DNA of 64,000 nucleotides, from assembly GCA_030248295.1 (NCBI GenBank), contig JASANH010000193.1:620001-684000 (forward strand). The letters run 5' to 3'. This document shows positions 9,707 through 21,520 of the stretch, piece after piece. The notes beneath the pieces were generated by a model that did not search any database, was not told where the DNA came from, and saw only the letters and a program-made list of their open reading frames with translations. Position numbers and translations under genes: made by a program. Positions within the stretch are counted from its first letter, which is position 1. Each line of letters opens with the position of its first letter. The stretch comes from Mesodorylaimus sp. YZB2_4. Lineage: Eukaryota; Nematoda; Enoplea; Dorylaimida; Dorylaimidae.

Positions 9707-12126
9707 ATGGCGGAAAGACGAGGATTTCCAGCGCAGGAGGCAAATCGTGTGAAAGTGAGTGCGGGCAGCTGATTGCCTTTCAAGAAGGTTGAGATGCGGT
9801 TGATCATTCAATGCAGTTTTATAGCACGAGGGGGCGTGTCATTTGCGTGAACAAGAGCTGTTGCTTTTTATTCTAGGGGACGTGTTTTGTGAAGCCGATC
9901 GTGTATGGAAACTTGGCTCAAGCGTTTGGAAAGAAACGGGAATCTGATAACCACACGCACGAATGGACCTTGTATGTTCGTCCTTACTTTAAAGAGGTAT
10001 GCAATATTAGGTGCGCTGGTGCAGTGGTGTGTGGGCTGGCCCGGTGCGCAGTTCCCCACGAGTTCCAACCCGTTTTGCTTATAGCCGGCCAACAGTCATG
10101 TTATGATAAGCAAGGTCGTGAAGTTACCAGCTCTCACCGACAGCTTCCCTCTGAGTGTCTCCACTTGTAGCAATTCCCCCAAGGGCACCTTGTGCCAGCA
10201 GCGGCTGCGGTAGTGTAGCGGTTCGGCATTCGTCTCTCTATATATATTGCTTGGGAGCGAGTGGCTGGACTCGACCTGGGTTCAATTCCCAGTGAAGAAG
10301 GTTAGTTTGCGAGCCATAAAGCCTCGCTGACCTTGCACGCGGTAATGGTACTCAGCCGGTACCGTCGAGGTGCAAAGAGTACACAATCTCGGCTGTCCAA
10401 CACTGACAGGGTTCTCAGCCCACCCGCCATCGTCCAAGGCAGTCGGTGCCCTCGCACCGAGTGGCGACTCTGCTGTGTGCGCTGGTCCCCGCACAGCCTT
10501 GCTTTCAAGGTTTGACTGTTGGCCAGCTATAGGCAAAATAGGCTTAAGCCCACACAAAATTTGAAAAAACTGTTCCAGCACCTGCATCCCGGGATTGTAC
10601 TGGGCGAGAATGGAGGGACCTCCCCGACTGGTGGTTCGAGAACCAGTTTCCTGATTCTTTACTCGTTCAGAGTCCGCCACTCGACCGTACCCGGTGAGTT
10701 GCCCAGAGCCAGGTGTGCAAGGCCAGCGACGGACTTACTAAACTGCCGTCCTCAGCTGGAATATAACTGCGGCCTCCCGGTCAGGGTTGCTGCCCCAAGC
10801 AATGGGGACCATGCCTTAATTAACTGAGCCACCACGGCTCCTGTTTTAGTTTTATGCTTAATAGGATTCTTGGCGTCGAAAAGTCGCTTGGGCTTAGCTT
10901 GGGTAATTTTTTGCCGCAGGTGCTGTCCCGTCGCCCAAAGAAATTTGCGCTAAGCCTGAGATATTTTCGAGCTAAAAATTTTACCTTCGCTAACCCCAAA
11001 TCAGTTGCAAAGACTCTTTCCATGCTAGCATCTGGAACCACCGCGGCTCTGGTATGGATTTGATATTGCTTGGCAGTGAGTTGCGGGCTCGTCCCGGGTC
11101 GAACTCCCAGCGATTGAGCCTGCTTTCGTTGCATGCAGGCCACCGTCGAGGATCTGCTTGGACAGCCATGCCACTGTCTGGACCAAGATACTCTCGTGAG
11201 AGGTGTTGTTGGTAGAGACTTTATGCCCCCCATCACAACTGCTGGCCGGTTTTGCAGAGGCATTGCCAAAAAACAGTTTGCTTGACGTGCCTGACGATTT
11301 GGAGCTTCTTTTTAGGACATGTCGCTATACGTTAGAAAGGTCGTGTTTAAACTTCACGAAAGTTATGTCAATCATACCAGAGGTACAGTATGCTCTGTAC
11401 TTTCAATTTTGAGGTTTGTGGAACGACTGATCGTTTTAGTAATCACTGAACCACCGTACGAAGTTCGAGAAAGTGGATGGGGTGAATTCGAGGCGGTCAT
11501 CAAAATATTCTTTGTCGATCCTGCCGAACGTCACGTGACCATTTATCACGTGCTTAAACTATTCAATCCAGATCCATTGATCGTGGCTGGAAAGAAACCA
11601 TTAATATCAGAATTTTATGACGAAATTGTAAGTATTCTGAATCTATCTAGCGTGAGGGCTGTTTAAGAGAAGGACTGGGCGAAAATCTCACGAATTCTGC
11701 TGTAGTTCTGATAAAAGGTGTGTTTGTTTTTACAGGTATTCCAGGAGCCCACGCCTATTTTGTACAACATTCTAAACTGCTCCCGGACGCCTGCTATTGC
11801 GAGGCACGATACTGATTTCGAGAATAAACGAGAGCGTACTATTAAACTACTTAGCTCAGCGAGGGACGAAGTGCGTGCAGAGATTTGCGACTTAAAGGTA
11901 AGCATGCTCATTTAAATGCGATTTAGTAAAGCACAGCTACTTTAATTTTTAGGAATGCTTGAAAGAAGCTAAAGAACTGCTGCGAAAGTTCAAAGATGAC
12001 ATCAGCAAGGCGCAGGGGGCAGCCGATGGAAGCACTGCGGGATCGGCGGCCTCGACCCCTGCATCGACGAGTGTGGTTGGAGGCAAGCCGGAACTGTCGA
12101 GTAGTGGGGCCATGGCGTTCTTTTAG
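9707..12126 (+). CDS. YEATS4: YEATS4 / GAS41 histone acyl-lysine reader
   Basis: Six exons (9707-9754, 9877-9996, 11316-11382, 11440-11627, 11736-11897, 11953-12126) give 252 aa; human GAS41 is 227. The YEATS domain starts with [18 protein letters not shown] and continues [11 protein letters not shown], then [23 protein letters not shown] and IKIFF(V)DP, all nearly identical to GAS41. HESY and GWGEF include the aromatic residues that cradle the acetyl- or crotonyl-lysine. The C-terminus is a charged coiled coil (about 165-215) followed by an Ala/Ser/Gly/Thr tail absent from the human protein. GAS41 is a nuclear subunit of the TIP60/p400 and SRCAP complexes that load H2A.Z. Intron 2 is 1319 nt because it carries several SINE-B copies; the other introns are 55-122 nt. 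Confidence 0.92.
10194..10545 (+). repeat. SINE-B copy 1 in YEATS4 intron 2
   Basis: tRNA-like head with A-box-like GCGGTAGTGTAGCGGTTCGG and B-box GGGTTCAATTCCC, then a body containing CGCTGACCTTGCACGC, GGTACCGTCGAGGTGC and ACAGGGTTCTCAGCCCACCCGCCAT. The same body blocks occur in order at 49911-50350, defining a family. Ends near 10545 in an A-rich stretch. Confidence 0.75.
10620..10845 (-). repeat. SINE-B copy 2, inverted, in YEATS4 intron 2
   Basis: The minus strand reads GGAGCCGTGGTGGCTCAGTT at the head, then TTTAGTAAGTCCGTCGCTGG, CCTTGCACACC and CTCACCGGGTACGGTCGAG, the SINE-B order. It faces copy 1, so the two can pair in the pre-mRNA. Confidence 0.65.
11030..11170 (+). repeat. SINE-B fragment in YEATS4 intron 2
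   Basis: Contains CCACCGCGGCTCTGGTATGG, CTCGTCCCGGGTCGAACTCC, and further on CACCGTCGAGG, as in SINE-B, but the body is shortened. Confidence 0.5.
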
Positions 12127-12679
12127 CGTGGGAATATTGTGCGTGGAGTTTGTTTTGTGCATGACTGTTCAGGATAGTTTTCAGTTTGTCCTTGTGGAAG
12201 TGCTTGCTTGCAGGACCTTTATAAAAGGAGGCCCTGTCAAATCTGCTTGTTACTCTGGTATCAAGTCTCATGACAGTTCGATTGCGCACTTGATTTCGTA
12301 TCTGTTTGCGTGTTTGCTTACACTCTTAAGTACAGGCTCATAGGCACGAGGTCGAACTCAGTTTGACCGATTTGCATGGCAAGCATTTTATATACAGTCC
12401 CTTATCAGTCATATGTTCATTTACGTAATTCTCTTTGCTACTTGAAGAATGTGTCGGTTGATATGCCTTATCTTAGCATTTACCGCCAGGATAAAGGTGT
12501 AGGTCCATTTTGAAGTGGGCCCGAGCGGGAAGGTGTTTGATGGATGAAAATAGAGACATGGAGATAGCACTCTGACGTCCTAGCCAGACAAGTTTTTGAA
12601 CTGACGAGCTCGACGGACTACGTTAGCAAGTCATTATCGCTCTTGTCAGTTCACAGTTGTTGAAGGGTGCACTGGGAAG
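12127..12679. other. spacer, YEATS4 to CAT1
   Basis: 3' UTR of YEATS4 and upstream region of CAT1. No motif or extra gene recognised. Confidence 0.4.
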
Positions 12680-15600
12680 ATGGTTGTGTATACTTGCACT
12701 CGATTTTCTGATCGTCTTCTTCGTCGAAAACGTTTCGCTGACGATGAACTGACGAAAACGAATTTGGCTCGTGTCCTGTCCCTGGTCGACTTGACGGCGT
12801 TGGGCATTGGGAGTACGATGGGGGCCGGGGCGTACGTATTGTCTGGACAAGTGGCTAAACAGGACGCAGGCCCGGCTGTGGTCGTATCTTTCCTCATTGC
12901 CGCAGTGGCATCTATGTTGGCGGGTGAGTGGGGAAGGGGTTGTCCTGTGACATATCAGACCATTTCTGTTCAGGCCTATGCTATGCTGAATTTGGTGCTC
13001 GAGTGCCCAAGGCTGGATCGGCTTATGTGTATATTTATGTGACTGTGGCTGAAATAGCTGCTTTCGTAATCGGATGGGATCTGATCCTGGAATACGTGAT
13101 TGGTGAGTGTCCCGTGTCCGCCAGTTCATTCTGACCTCCTCCTTTTCTGGATTCAGGCGCAGCGAGTGTGGCTCGAACGGCCAGTGGCTACTTTGATGAC
13201 CTTATCGGTAATAAGTTGGTGCCCTGGTTCACAGCACATTTGTCCATCAATAACAGTGTACTGGCACCGTACGCTGACCTTTTGGCACTGGCCATTATTA
13301 TGGTACTGACAGGTAGGATGCAGTCGAGCCTGACATCTTGCATGATCTGATCGAACTGTGCTTTTAGCTATTCTGGCTTGCGGTGTCAGGGAGTCGGCCT
13401 TTATAAATAAGATCTTCACAGGCCTGAATATGTTCATTCTCCTGTATATTATTATTATTGGCTGCTTCAAGGACGATGCCCATAACTGGTTCTTATCCGA
13501 GGATGAGATACCCAAGAATGTGACCTGCGATCACGATGACAACGTGACATTTTGTGGGAAAGGAGGTTTCGCTCCGTATGGTATGCTGGCACACTCAGGC
13601 TGAAAGTGAGGCTCGTAGCGGCAAGACTCTTTAGGCTTCAGTGGCATTATCAAGGGAGCGGCAACATGCTTTTATGCATTCATTGGGTTCGACGTGATTG
13701 CTACGACAGGTAAGTGCGCACTGCGTCCCTATCACTGGAGGCAACTGACCAGTTGCATCATGCTGACCCATGGCAGCCACCTAAATGCCGACCTGGGCCA
13801 TGGCTGAAACATCACCCTGACGGGTGTCTCCCAATATCTGGTTTCGTGCAAAAGATCGATTGCCAGACGACCCCTTGCGTCATGTAATCCTCATGCCTGG
13901 TAGGCCATGGCGAGTGGGAGAGAGTAATCGATGCTCTCCCCTGGCTGGGAGACGTCAACACCTCGGGTTGATGTTTCAGCCGTAGGTATAGTCGCAAGAC
14001 TATCCTGCTCCAGTCGGAGTTTTTGTCCCGCCGACTTCGGTCGGCCACCTCCCTCCTACGCCTACCAGGACTGGTTACAGTCATATGCTTATGATTAAGA
14101 TCTTTTAGTCCTTGTGTCAGAGCAAGTATCGAGCGGGAGTGCCATCCCGCGTTGGGACCCCAAACTGAGGTAAACACGAGGGGTATTTTATTCAAGAAAT
14201 GTGTTGCAGGAGAAGAAGCCAAGAATCCGCAGCGAAGCATTCCCTTGGCCACAGTGACCTCGTTGACTCTGATCTTCCTGATCTACTTTGGCATCAGCGT
14301 GACCATCACCATGATGGCACCCTATTACGCCTTGGATTCGAACGCCCCCTTTGCAGTACTGTTTGAAAATGCGGGATGGGAAATATCACGGTATATCATC
14401 AGTATCGGAGCGCTGTTCGCCTTGACTACGAGGTAAGCCTGGATCAGGGGTTATGGTGCTTGTGGGGACGCCGCGTTTGTGATTCAGCTTACTGGGAGCC
14501 ATGTTTCCCATGCCACGTGTCATACTGGCCATGGCCAGAGATGGACTAGTATTCCGATTTCTTGCTCGCGTGGAGAGACGAGTGAAAACGCCAGTCATCG
14601 CCACTTTAATAGCAGGCACATTCGCAGGTAAATTTGGTGCCTTGGGTGCAACTGTCCCGAACCAACTAACCACTGATTGTACTGCAGCTGTCATGGCAAC
14701 CATCTTCAATATCGATGCACTGGTCAACATGATGTCGATCGGCACATTGATGGCCTACACACTAGTCGGGGCTTGCGTCTTGCTGTTGAGGTAGGGGAAT
14801 TACTGTACAGTAGATATGTCGGGTTCATGTGCTTGGCTGAAGCATCACCATGCTTGGAGCCGGCTGCTGGGTGATGCTCCGAGCAGCCGGTCCTGTCCAA
14901 AGGATTGATTGCCAGTCGAGCCTCTGCGATAAATGAAATTTCATGCATGCACCTTTTTCAGGTACGAACCCCACGCAAGCGAAGAAATTGTGGAGCCGGG
15001 CAGACCAGCCGTAGCGTACATGACTGACGTACCACTCACCCACCTGATCATCAATTACAAGCACGTTCTCAGTCCTTGCGACCATATGCCGAGCAAATTC
15101 TCTTCCACGCTCGTGAAGTGTCTAACGTTATTCTTGGGTAAGCGAAGCCGAGTTAGTCCTTTGTGCACTAGACTTACAATCGGCCGTAACTTTTTCAGTT
15201 ATTCTTCTGATCAGTATCGGCCTGATGCTCAACTTCGCTACTGAGTATTTGTTCTCAAATGCAGATTGGTGGGCCATACTAATCTTGGTTCTGCTAATCA
15301 TTATGGTGTGTCTTGTTCTCATGGTCATATGGAGGCAGCCACAGAGTACGGCTCCATTACACTTCAAGGTAGAAGTGCCTGTCTGAATGGAAAATGCGAC
15401 GGGCGAAGGACACTGATATTCTAGGTACCTGGCTTGCCTTTCTTTCCCGCCCTCAGTATTTTTGTGAACATTTACTTGATGATCAATCTGGACTTGTTCA
15501 CGTGGATTCGATTCGCTGTTTGGATGGGTATTGGTAAGCAAATCAGAGTGACCAGACCCCAGGTAGTTACTGCAGGTAATGTCTTATCGTCTTCCTGTAG

Positions 15601-15746
15601 GTTTCATCATGTATTTCGGCTACGGTGTGTGGCACAGTTCTGAAGGGAACAAATCGAGCGCTAATGGGACGAGAAATGTGTATGAAATCAATATTCACCA
15701 AGACATTGTGGTTCGCACAGACGAAAAAGGTAGGCATTCTGGTTGA
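12680..15746 (+). CDS. cationic amino acid transporter, SLC7A CAT type, copy 1 (CAT1)
   Basis: Twelve well-supported exons: 12680-12923, 12974-13102, 13157-13312, 13368-13580, 13635-13709, 14210-14432, 14488-14627, 14688-14790, 14962-15137, 15199-15368, 15425-15533 and 15601-15729. Markers of the CAT branch of the APC superfamily: TM1 with [17 protein letters not shown]3 [16 protein letters not shown]-type segment, [14 protein letters not shown] between TM6 and TM7, and [20 protein letters not shown]. The family moves Arg, Lys and ornithine across the plasma membrane. The long C-terminal half has the extra CAT membrane segments and a [13 protein letters not shown] end. The 3' end is uncertain: reading past exon 12 gives a stop at 15744-15746, while a weak terminal exon 16390-16433 also keeps frame (636 aa). 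The tandem neighbour at 17400 uses a 13th exon, which favours splicing. Intron 5 (500 nt) carries a family C element. Confidence 0.88.
13876..14080 (+). repeat. family C element copy 1, CAT1 intron 5
   Basis: Marked by GGCCATGGCGAGTGGGAGAG, CCCCTGGCTGGGAGACGTCA, GGGTTGATGTTTCAGCC, TAGTCGCAAGACTA, TTTTTGTCCCGCCGACTTCG and an end near CAGGACTGGTTACAG. The same blocks in the same order recur at 17766, 18801 (minus), 21976 (minus) and 52951. No tRNA-like head or coding frame is seen, so it is an unclassified short interspersed element. Confidence 0.75.
14832..14935 (+). repeat. partial repeat related to the flank of family C, CAT1 intron 8
   Basis: GGCTGAAGCATCACC and GATTGATTGCCAGTCGA resemble 13800-13870 just upstream of family C copy 1. 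Short and diverged. Confidence 0.4.
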
Positions 15747-15927
15747 CTGGTCACAGCAAAGGGTGCCTTAGAATGGTTAGCCGGTGTGCGCAAGAACACC
15801 AGCCGAGAGTGTGGTCAAGTCGCTACGTAGTATGTTAGACCATCTCATGCTAGGTGCGCATTAGTGCAAAAAGTTCGACCCCGGCTTGGTATTAAGTGAA
15901 GATATGTTTGTTTGCTATGTAGTCACT

Positions 15928-16080
15928 TGGGCTCGTGGCCTGATGGGTTAGGCGTCCGCCACGCCAGGTGCGCAATAACCAGCGAGGGTTCGACTCGCGG
16001 TCCATCCAGTCATTTCGTATGTGTGTCCGTTTCACCCTTCACTGTGCTTGGTGATGTGGCAAAGCATGGACATAAACATG
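15928..16080 (+). repeat. SINE-A copy 2, downstream of CAT1
   Basis: Head GGCTCGTGGCCTGATGGGTT with AGGCGTCCGCCACGCCAGG and B-box GGGTTCGACTC; body shares CATTTCGT and CTTGGTGATGTGGCAAA with copy 1; tail ATAAACATG. Confidence 0.75.
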
Positions 16081-17399
16081 ATTGGGCAACAAGTGAGGAT
16101 TTGCGATTGGTGCGATTCATCCGCCGAACTATGCATGACATACGGTCAAGTGATCTGTCGCTCCTACATTGTAGATGCCCCGTATTCCGCCGACACATAT
16201 TCGAGTATGAGACAACTACGCCAAGAGCCGATAAACCGTTATTGTGAAACCGAGGATAGTCGGGTATCTTACTATTTATAGCGTGTGTGCTCGCACAGTT
16301 AATTAAAACTTCTCCTGCTTTCCTTAATGTTGTGATTTGCATGTAGTTGAGTGCTCTCTCATCCAGCAATTCAAGTTGCCACAGGGCAGGTCCTTCTCTT
16401 GAATTTGCATCTTGCGTTAGCTGCTATATGTAATGTAATCTGATAAGTAGTGGCCTATGGAAAGGGTTCCAAGGTGAGTCTGTCTCGTGCCATATACTGT
16501 ATTAATGTGAGTTCTGCAGAATCGCAGCTTCTCTCGCGCTTCCGCATTCTCAAACCAAAAGCCAAGCGCCTAAATACATGTTATAAAAAACCTGCATCGG
16601 AGGATGGAAGCCAGTCGAAAACAAACGCACACAGATCAAACGCAACGGAAAAAGCCCACGATTACTTTACCCCCATCCTGTCATACGCAATACCATTTGA
16701 ATGCGAGCCACACCCACTTTTATTTTTGATCGAGTGTGAAGTTCGTTTTTGACCCTCCTCCCGCATTTTCATTGTTTTCAGTCTCAATGACGCAAGTGTA
16801 CAGTAGAAACTTGCCAGGTTGTCATTTCTGGCTCCTATCTACTCAAAGTTTAGCTAATGACGCCAATGGCGGCTATGAGCGTAACACCCTTACTTTCCTT
16901 ATCACTACACTGAGGTGGGTACTAATAGTAGGAACCAGCGGGTTTATCTGTTTTGCGTTTCGTCTCTACCAACTGCGCTATCCTTTCTCGAGAGTGATAA
17001 GGATGGATTAGCGAAAGATTTTTTAGAGTTAGTGAGCATAAGATGCACTGAAGAACGGGAAATTTAAAATAGAACTGATCCATGCCGCTAGTGGAGTCAG
17101 TCGTGGAGGTGGAAGATTAGCAGCACGCCTCTGAGGCATGCCAGGTCTTAGGCCCGTAGCTAGCTTTAAAGTGCTCTGAAGCTGGCTCTATCACCGTGTA
17201 TGTGTTTGACGCCACAGTCAGCATACCGTTCCCAAAGGACCCCGTTGCTTGGAGGGTTCCCATACCCCGTTGCTTGGTACTATAGCCCTGTGCTATTGGG
17301 GGGGGGGGGGGGGGGGGGGGGCAGGGGGGAACTGATCCCAGTACTGGACCCAATGAAGCAACAATCTTATATTCAGGTTGACACCAGCAGAGGTCTAAT
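16081..17399. other. spacer between the two CAT genes
   Basis: Apart from the possible CAT1 terminal exon (16390-16433), I see no gene. A run of 24 G lies at 17298-17321, about 80 nt upstream of the CAT2 start. Confidence 0.45.
17298..17321 (+). repeat. 24-nt poly-G tract
   Basis: Uninterrupted G run just upstream of CAT2, read directly. Can form G-quadruplex structure; exact length in an assembly is unreliable. Confidence 0.8.
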
Positions 17400-20300
17400 A
17401 TGGCCGACTGTTATGCAAGCTTTATGAATCGTCTGACACGACGAAAGTATTTTACCGAAGATGAATTAACCCACACGAATTTAAGACGAGCCTTATCGCT
17501 GGTCGATCTGGTCGCGTTGGGAGTCGGTACGACCCTTGGTGCCGGCGCCTATGTCTTGGCTGGTCAGGTGGCCAAAAGAGATGCTGGTCCAGCTGTGCTC
17601 ATATCGTTTCTCATTGCTGCCATAGCGTCGATGCTAGCAGGTGAGTATGGCCCAGAGTAAGAACTGCAATACAGTTTACGCCAGTCAATTGCGCCAGTAA
17701 TCTTTTACCGCAGCTTTGAACCCAAAGTTGGTGGCTACTATTATTGGGACAGAATTATTAGTCGCCCCTGGCTAGAAAAAGTCAACATATCGTGTTGATG
17801 TTTCAGCCGCAGGTGTAGCCCTTGACTCTCCTTGCATCAATCCGAATATTTGTCCCACTAACTTCGGCTAGTCGCAGCCTTACCCATGCCTGCCGCGTGT
17901 GATTACACTGGTTTTGGTAATAGCCGACCATTTATTTTATCCCGTCACCGAACTCAAATACAGGAAGCATAGACAGGCACAGAAAGAGAAGAATGCATTC
18001 AGACCTGACTCTGGTGTCTATGCTGGCAAGAAATAAACGATATTTCTTCCTACCGTGTTCTGAGTCCATTCGCAGGGTATCTTCTCCAATGTCCGCCATC
18101 TGGCCTGTTGCAGGGATATGCTACGCTGAATTTGGAGCTCGAGTACCCAAAGCGGGTTCAGCCTACGTCTACATTTACGTCACGGTGGCCGAAGTGGCAG
18201 CTTTCGTGATTGGTTGGGATCTAATTCTGGAATATGTCATTGGTGAGTGATGCCATCACTAGCCTACTGCACATTGCATTCACCTGAGTCTTTCGCTCAG
18301 GCTCTGCAAGTGTAGCTCGAACAGCCAGCGGCTACATCGATGATGTGATTGGGAATAAGTTGGTGCCTTGGTTCGAAGCCAATATGCCCATCGATAGTAC
18401 AATACTGGCACCTTATGCTGACCTCGTTGCCTTGGCTATCATTTTGATATTGACTGGTGCGGTGCCATTTCTTCTTGAATCTAGTGCCTGAAATGAAAAT
18501 CATGTTCCTGTAGCTATCCTATCCGCTGGTGTCAAGGAATCAGCCATCGTGAACAAGATCTTTACAGCTCTTAATTTGAGTATCCTCTTTTACGTCATTA
18601 TTATTGGTATCTTCAAAGACGACATACACAACTGGCAATTGTCAAAGAACGAGCTTCCTGAGAATGAGACTTGTGGTCATAAAGACAACGTCACCTTTTG
18701 CGGAAGTGGAGGATTTAGTCCTTACGGTAGGTCCGATTTTTTAACCCCCAAAAACTTCAGGCTTTGATTCAAATTTGATAAATTTTTGCTGGCTATAGTA
18801 GTTGTAACCAAGCCTGACAGGCGTAGGAGGGAGGTGGCCGACCGATGTCGGCGGGACAAAAACTTTATCTAGAGCAGGCAAGTCTTGCGACTATAGCTAC
18901 GGCTGAAACATCAACCCGAGGGGTTGAGGTCTCCCAGCCAGGGGAGAGTATCGATTACTCTCTCCCGCTCGCCATGGCCTACCAGGCGGGGGGTTACATA
19001 GTCCTTCGCCCTGAGTCCGATGTGTGTACACATTATCTCCCATAGTTGTATTAATGGCATCATTCTCTGCCGTGTAATCATGCCTTCGTCTGGCTTTTAG
19101 GTTTTAATGGCATCATAAAAGGAGCAGCCACTTGCTTTTTCGCTTTCGTCGGCTTCGATTCGATTGCCACAACAGGTCAGCCGCTTTCTAATCTTTGTTT
19201 GAGGGGCATCTCCAACTTCGGGTGTTCCATACCCCTGTTTCAGGCGAAGAAGCAAAGAACCCGCAGCGTAACATTCCCTTAGCCACAGTCATATCCCTGT
19301 TCATTGTCCTGTTAGTCTACTGTGGTATCAGCTTGACCATAACCATGATGACGCCATATTACGCCTTGGATATGAATGCACCTTTCGCTACTATCTTCAA
19401 GGACGTAGGTTGGAACGTGTCGAGATATATTGTCAGTGTGGGTGCCATATGCGCTTTGACAACGAGGTATGACTTGTTATCCATGCATGTCTCCTGCAAC
19501 TGGGACGTGCACTGTTGCAGCTTACTCGGAGGCATGTTTCCGATGCCTCGTGTGATACTGGCTATGGCCAGGGATGGCTTATTGTTCCGATTCCTGGGTC
19601 GAGTTGAAAGAAGAGTCAAGACCCCAGTTATCGCGACTGTGTTGTCTGGCGTATTTGCTGGTGAGACTCTCCTGGCTCCTAGCTTTTGCTAACCTATGCA
19701 AGGCTACCTGATTTCAGCTGTCATGGCAACCATTTTCGATATCGATGCGCTTGTGGAGATGATGTCGATCGGTACATTGATGGCTTACACTTTGGTGGCC
19801 ACATCAGTCTTACTGCTGAGGTGCACAGAACTATCTGCGACTTTACTGCATTGATCTACTTTGCTGACCTTACAGATACGAAGAACCGAATGGCATCGAG
19901 TCTGTACAACAGGGTCGACCGAGAATATCCTACTTGCGCAAGGTATCTCTGTCCAGCATTATCAGCAACACCAGTTCAGTGATAAGGCCTCGGGACACAA
20001 TTCCTAGTGCTTTCTCGACGACAACGGTCAAGTACCTCACTTTTCTCTTAGGTTAGTGTCCTTACTTTTCTTCCCTTCCATTGGCTGACATAAAAAGGTC
20101 TTAGTGGTTCTTCTAATCAGTATTGGAGTGTTCTTGAACTTTGGTCCCGCATATATCTTCGTGGCCGCTGATTGGTGGGCCATTATTATACTTGTCGTGC
20201 TGACTGTACTTGTGGTCCTGGTTTTGGTCGTTATTTCACGTCAACCTGAGAGTACAGTGCAGTTGAACTTTAAGGTAAGACTTGCAGGACTCTGGTCACT

Positions 20301-20809
20301 TGATCACAAGTGTGATTTATGATTACAGACGCCACTGGTTCCCTTCCTCCCTGCATTGAGCATATTTATCAACGTCTATCTTATGATCAATCTTGACCCA
20401 TTCACCTGGATCCGATTCGTGGTGTGGATGGGGATAGGTGGGGGAAGAATATTACGTCAAGTCTTCTTCGAAGAAGGCCTCACGTTTCAGGATTCATAAT
20501 CTACTTCGGTTACGGCATCTGGCATAGTACCGAGCCAGTCAGACAAGTGGAAGCAACGGACTGTGATAGTAGTTCTTCAGAGGGCCCCCAACGCAGTGAT
20601 AGTGTATTGGATATATTTTCTGGTCAAAATCCTGCAATGAAAAGGACAGAATATGGTATGATTTGAACAGAGAAGTAGAGAAAAGCTCTTGAAGGCTTGC
20701 TTCAGGGAAAGACGCTTCGATCACAGTCAACGTCTTCATTCAAGATGGACAAGTGCCGAATGGTTATGTAAAGGGCGTGGATAATGCTAGGATAACAGAA
20801 TCCTTTTAA
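17400..20809 (+). CDS. cationic amino acid transporter, SLC7A CAT type, copy 2 (CAT2)
   Basis: Thirteen exons: 17400-17640, 18114-18242, 18301-18456, 18514-18726, 19101-19175, 19244-19466, 19521-19660, 19718-19820, 19876-20051, 20105-20274, 20329-20437, 20491-20655 and 20706-20809, joining to 667 aa. It has the same CAT hallmarks as its upstream neighbour ([47 protein letters not shown]) and exons 2-11 match it in length base for base, so the two arose by tandem duplication. They diverge in the cytoplasmic loop encoded by exon 9 and at the C-terminus, where this copy adds a Ser/Asp-rich segment and ends in ARITESF. Predicted plasma-membrane Arg/Lys/ornithine transport is inference from family. 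Introns 1 and 4 each carry a family C insertion. Confidence 0.9.
17766..17920 (+). repeat. family C element copy 2, CAT2 intron 1
   Basis: Contains CCCCTGGCTAGAAAAAGTCA, GTGTTGATGTTTCAGCCGCA, TTTGTCCCACTAACTTCGGC and CCATGCCTGC in family C order; more diverged than copies 1, 3 and 4. Confidence 0.7.
18801..19001 (-). repeat. family C element copy 3, CAT2 intron 4
   Basis: Full-looking copy in reverse orientation: GTAACCAAGCCTGACAGGCG start, CGGCGGGACAAAAAC, GGCTGAAACATCAACCC, CCCAGCCAGGGGAGAG, CTCGCCATGGCCTACC. Ends near GGGTTACA. Confidence 0.75.
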
Positions 20810-21189
20810 GAATGTGCAAAGATGACGGTAAATTTACTGGACGAATGTAATTAGCTTACATGTTGCATTTGGAATGTACCTCACAGATAAGATGCTGCAG
20901 TGGGGTCACATTGGACAACAGCGAAGATAGAAGAGATATTAAGCGCGCTGTGAAGCCAGCTGGTGTTCTCCGTTTATCGTATGCAAACGAAACATTAGAT
21001 CGAGTCGCATCGCCGCGCTCACCGAGTTTGGAAGTCATTGTCGATCCTTTCCGCTACTACGAACAAAGCTTTTTTCGAGCAGCATGAAAAACGTACCCAC
21101 TATTCGAAGCATCGTACTAGGAACAGTCAGCCTGTTTACCTTACACCAAAGCCGTCGTTTCCAGGGTGATGTGGTAAAATAAGAAAAGG
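20810..21189. other. spacer after CAT2
   Basis: No gene or repeat recognised. Confidence 0.4.
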
Positions 21190-21372
21190 AACCACTTGCT
21201 GCGCATTCTGACTTCTGCCAGGCGCCTGGAAACACTTTACAATCAGCTGGTAGCTCGTTTAAACATGTCCATAAGTTAACTGACTTGGTCATACTAAATT
21301 TGAGATTTTCTGTCGAAGCAGCAGTTAATAAGGATTTACTGAATGGCTTCGAAGGAGCGAGCTGCACATCCT
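21190..21372 (+). repeat. dispersed repeat, copy 2
   Basis: Matches the reverse complement of 690-890, with conserved blocks around CAATCAGCTGGTAG, AACATGTCCATAAG and TGTCGAAGCAG. Old, diverged, non-coding. Confidence 0.6.
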
Positions 21373-21520
21373 AAAGTTTCACTCCAGTGGGCATGTCACT
21401 GGGACTTAATATACAGTATAACATACAGTACATACCTTCTGATTGTAAAGTGCTACCTGGCAAAAGTCAATTTCTAGTACAAGGCTGCTGGGCAGCTCAT
21501 AGCTGGAAACGTCAGCTCAC

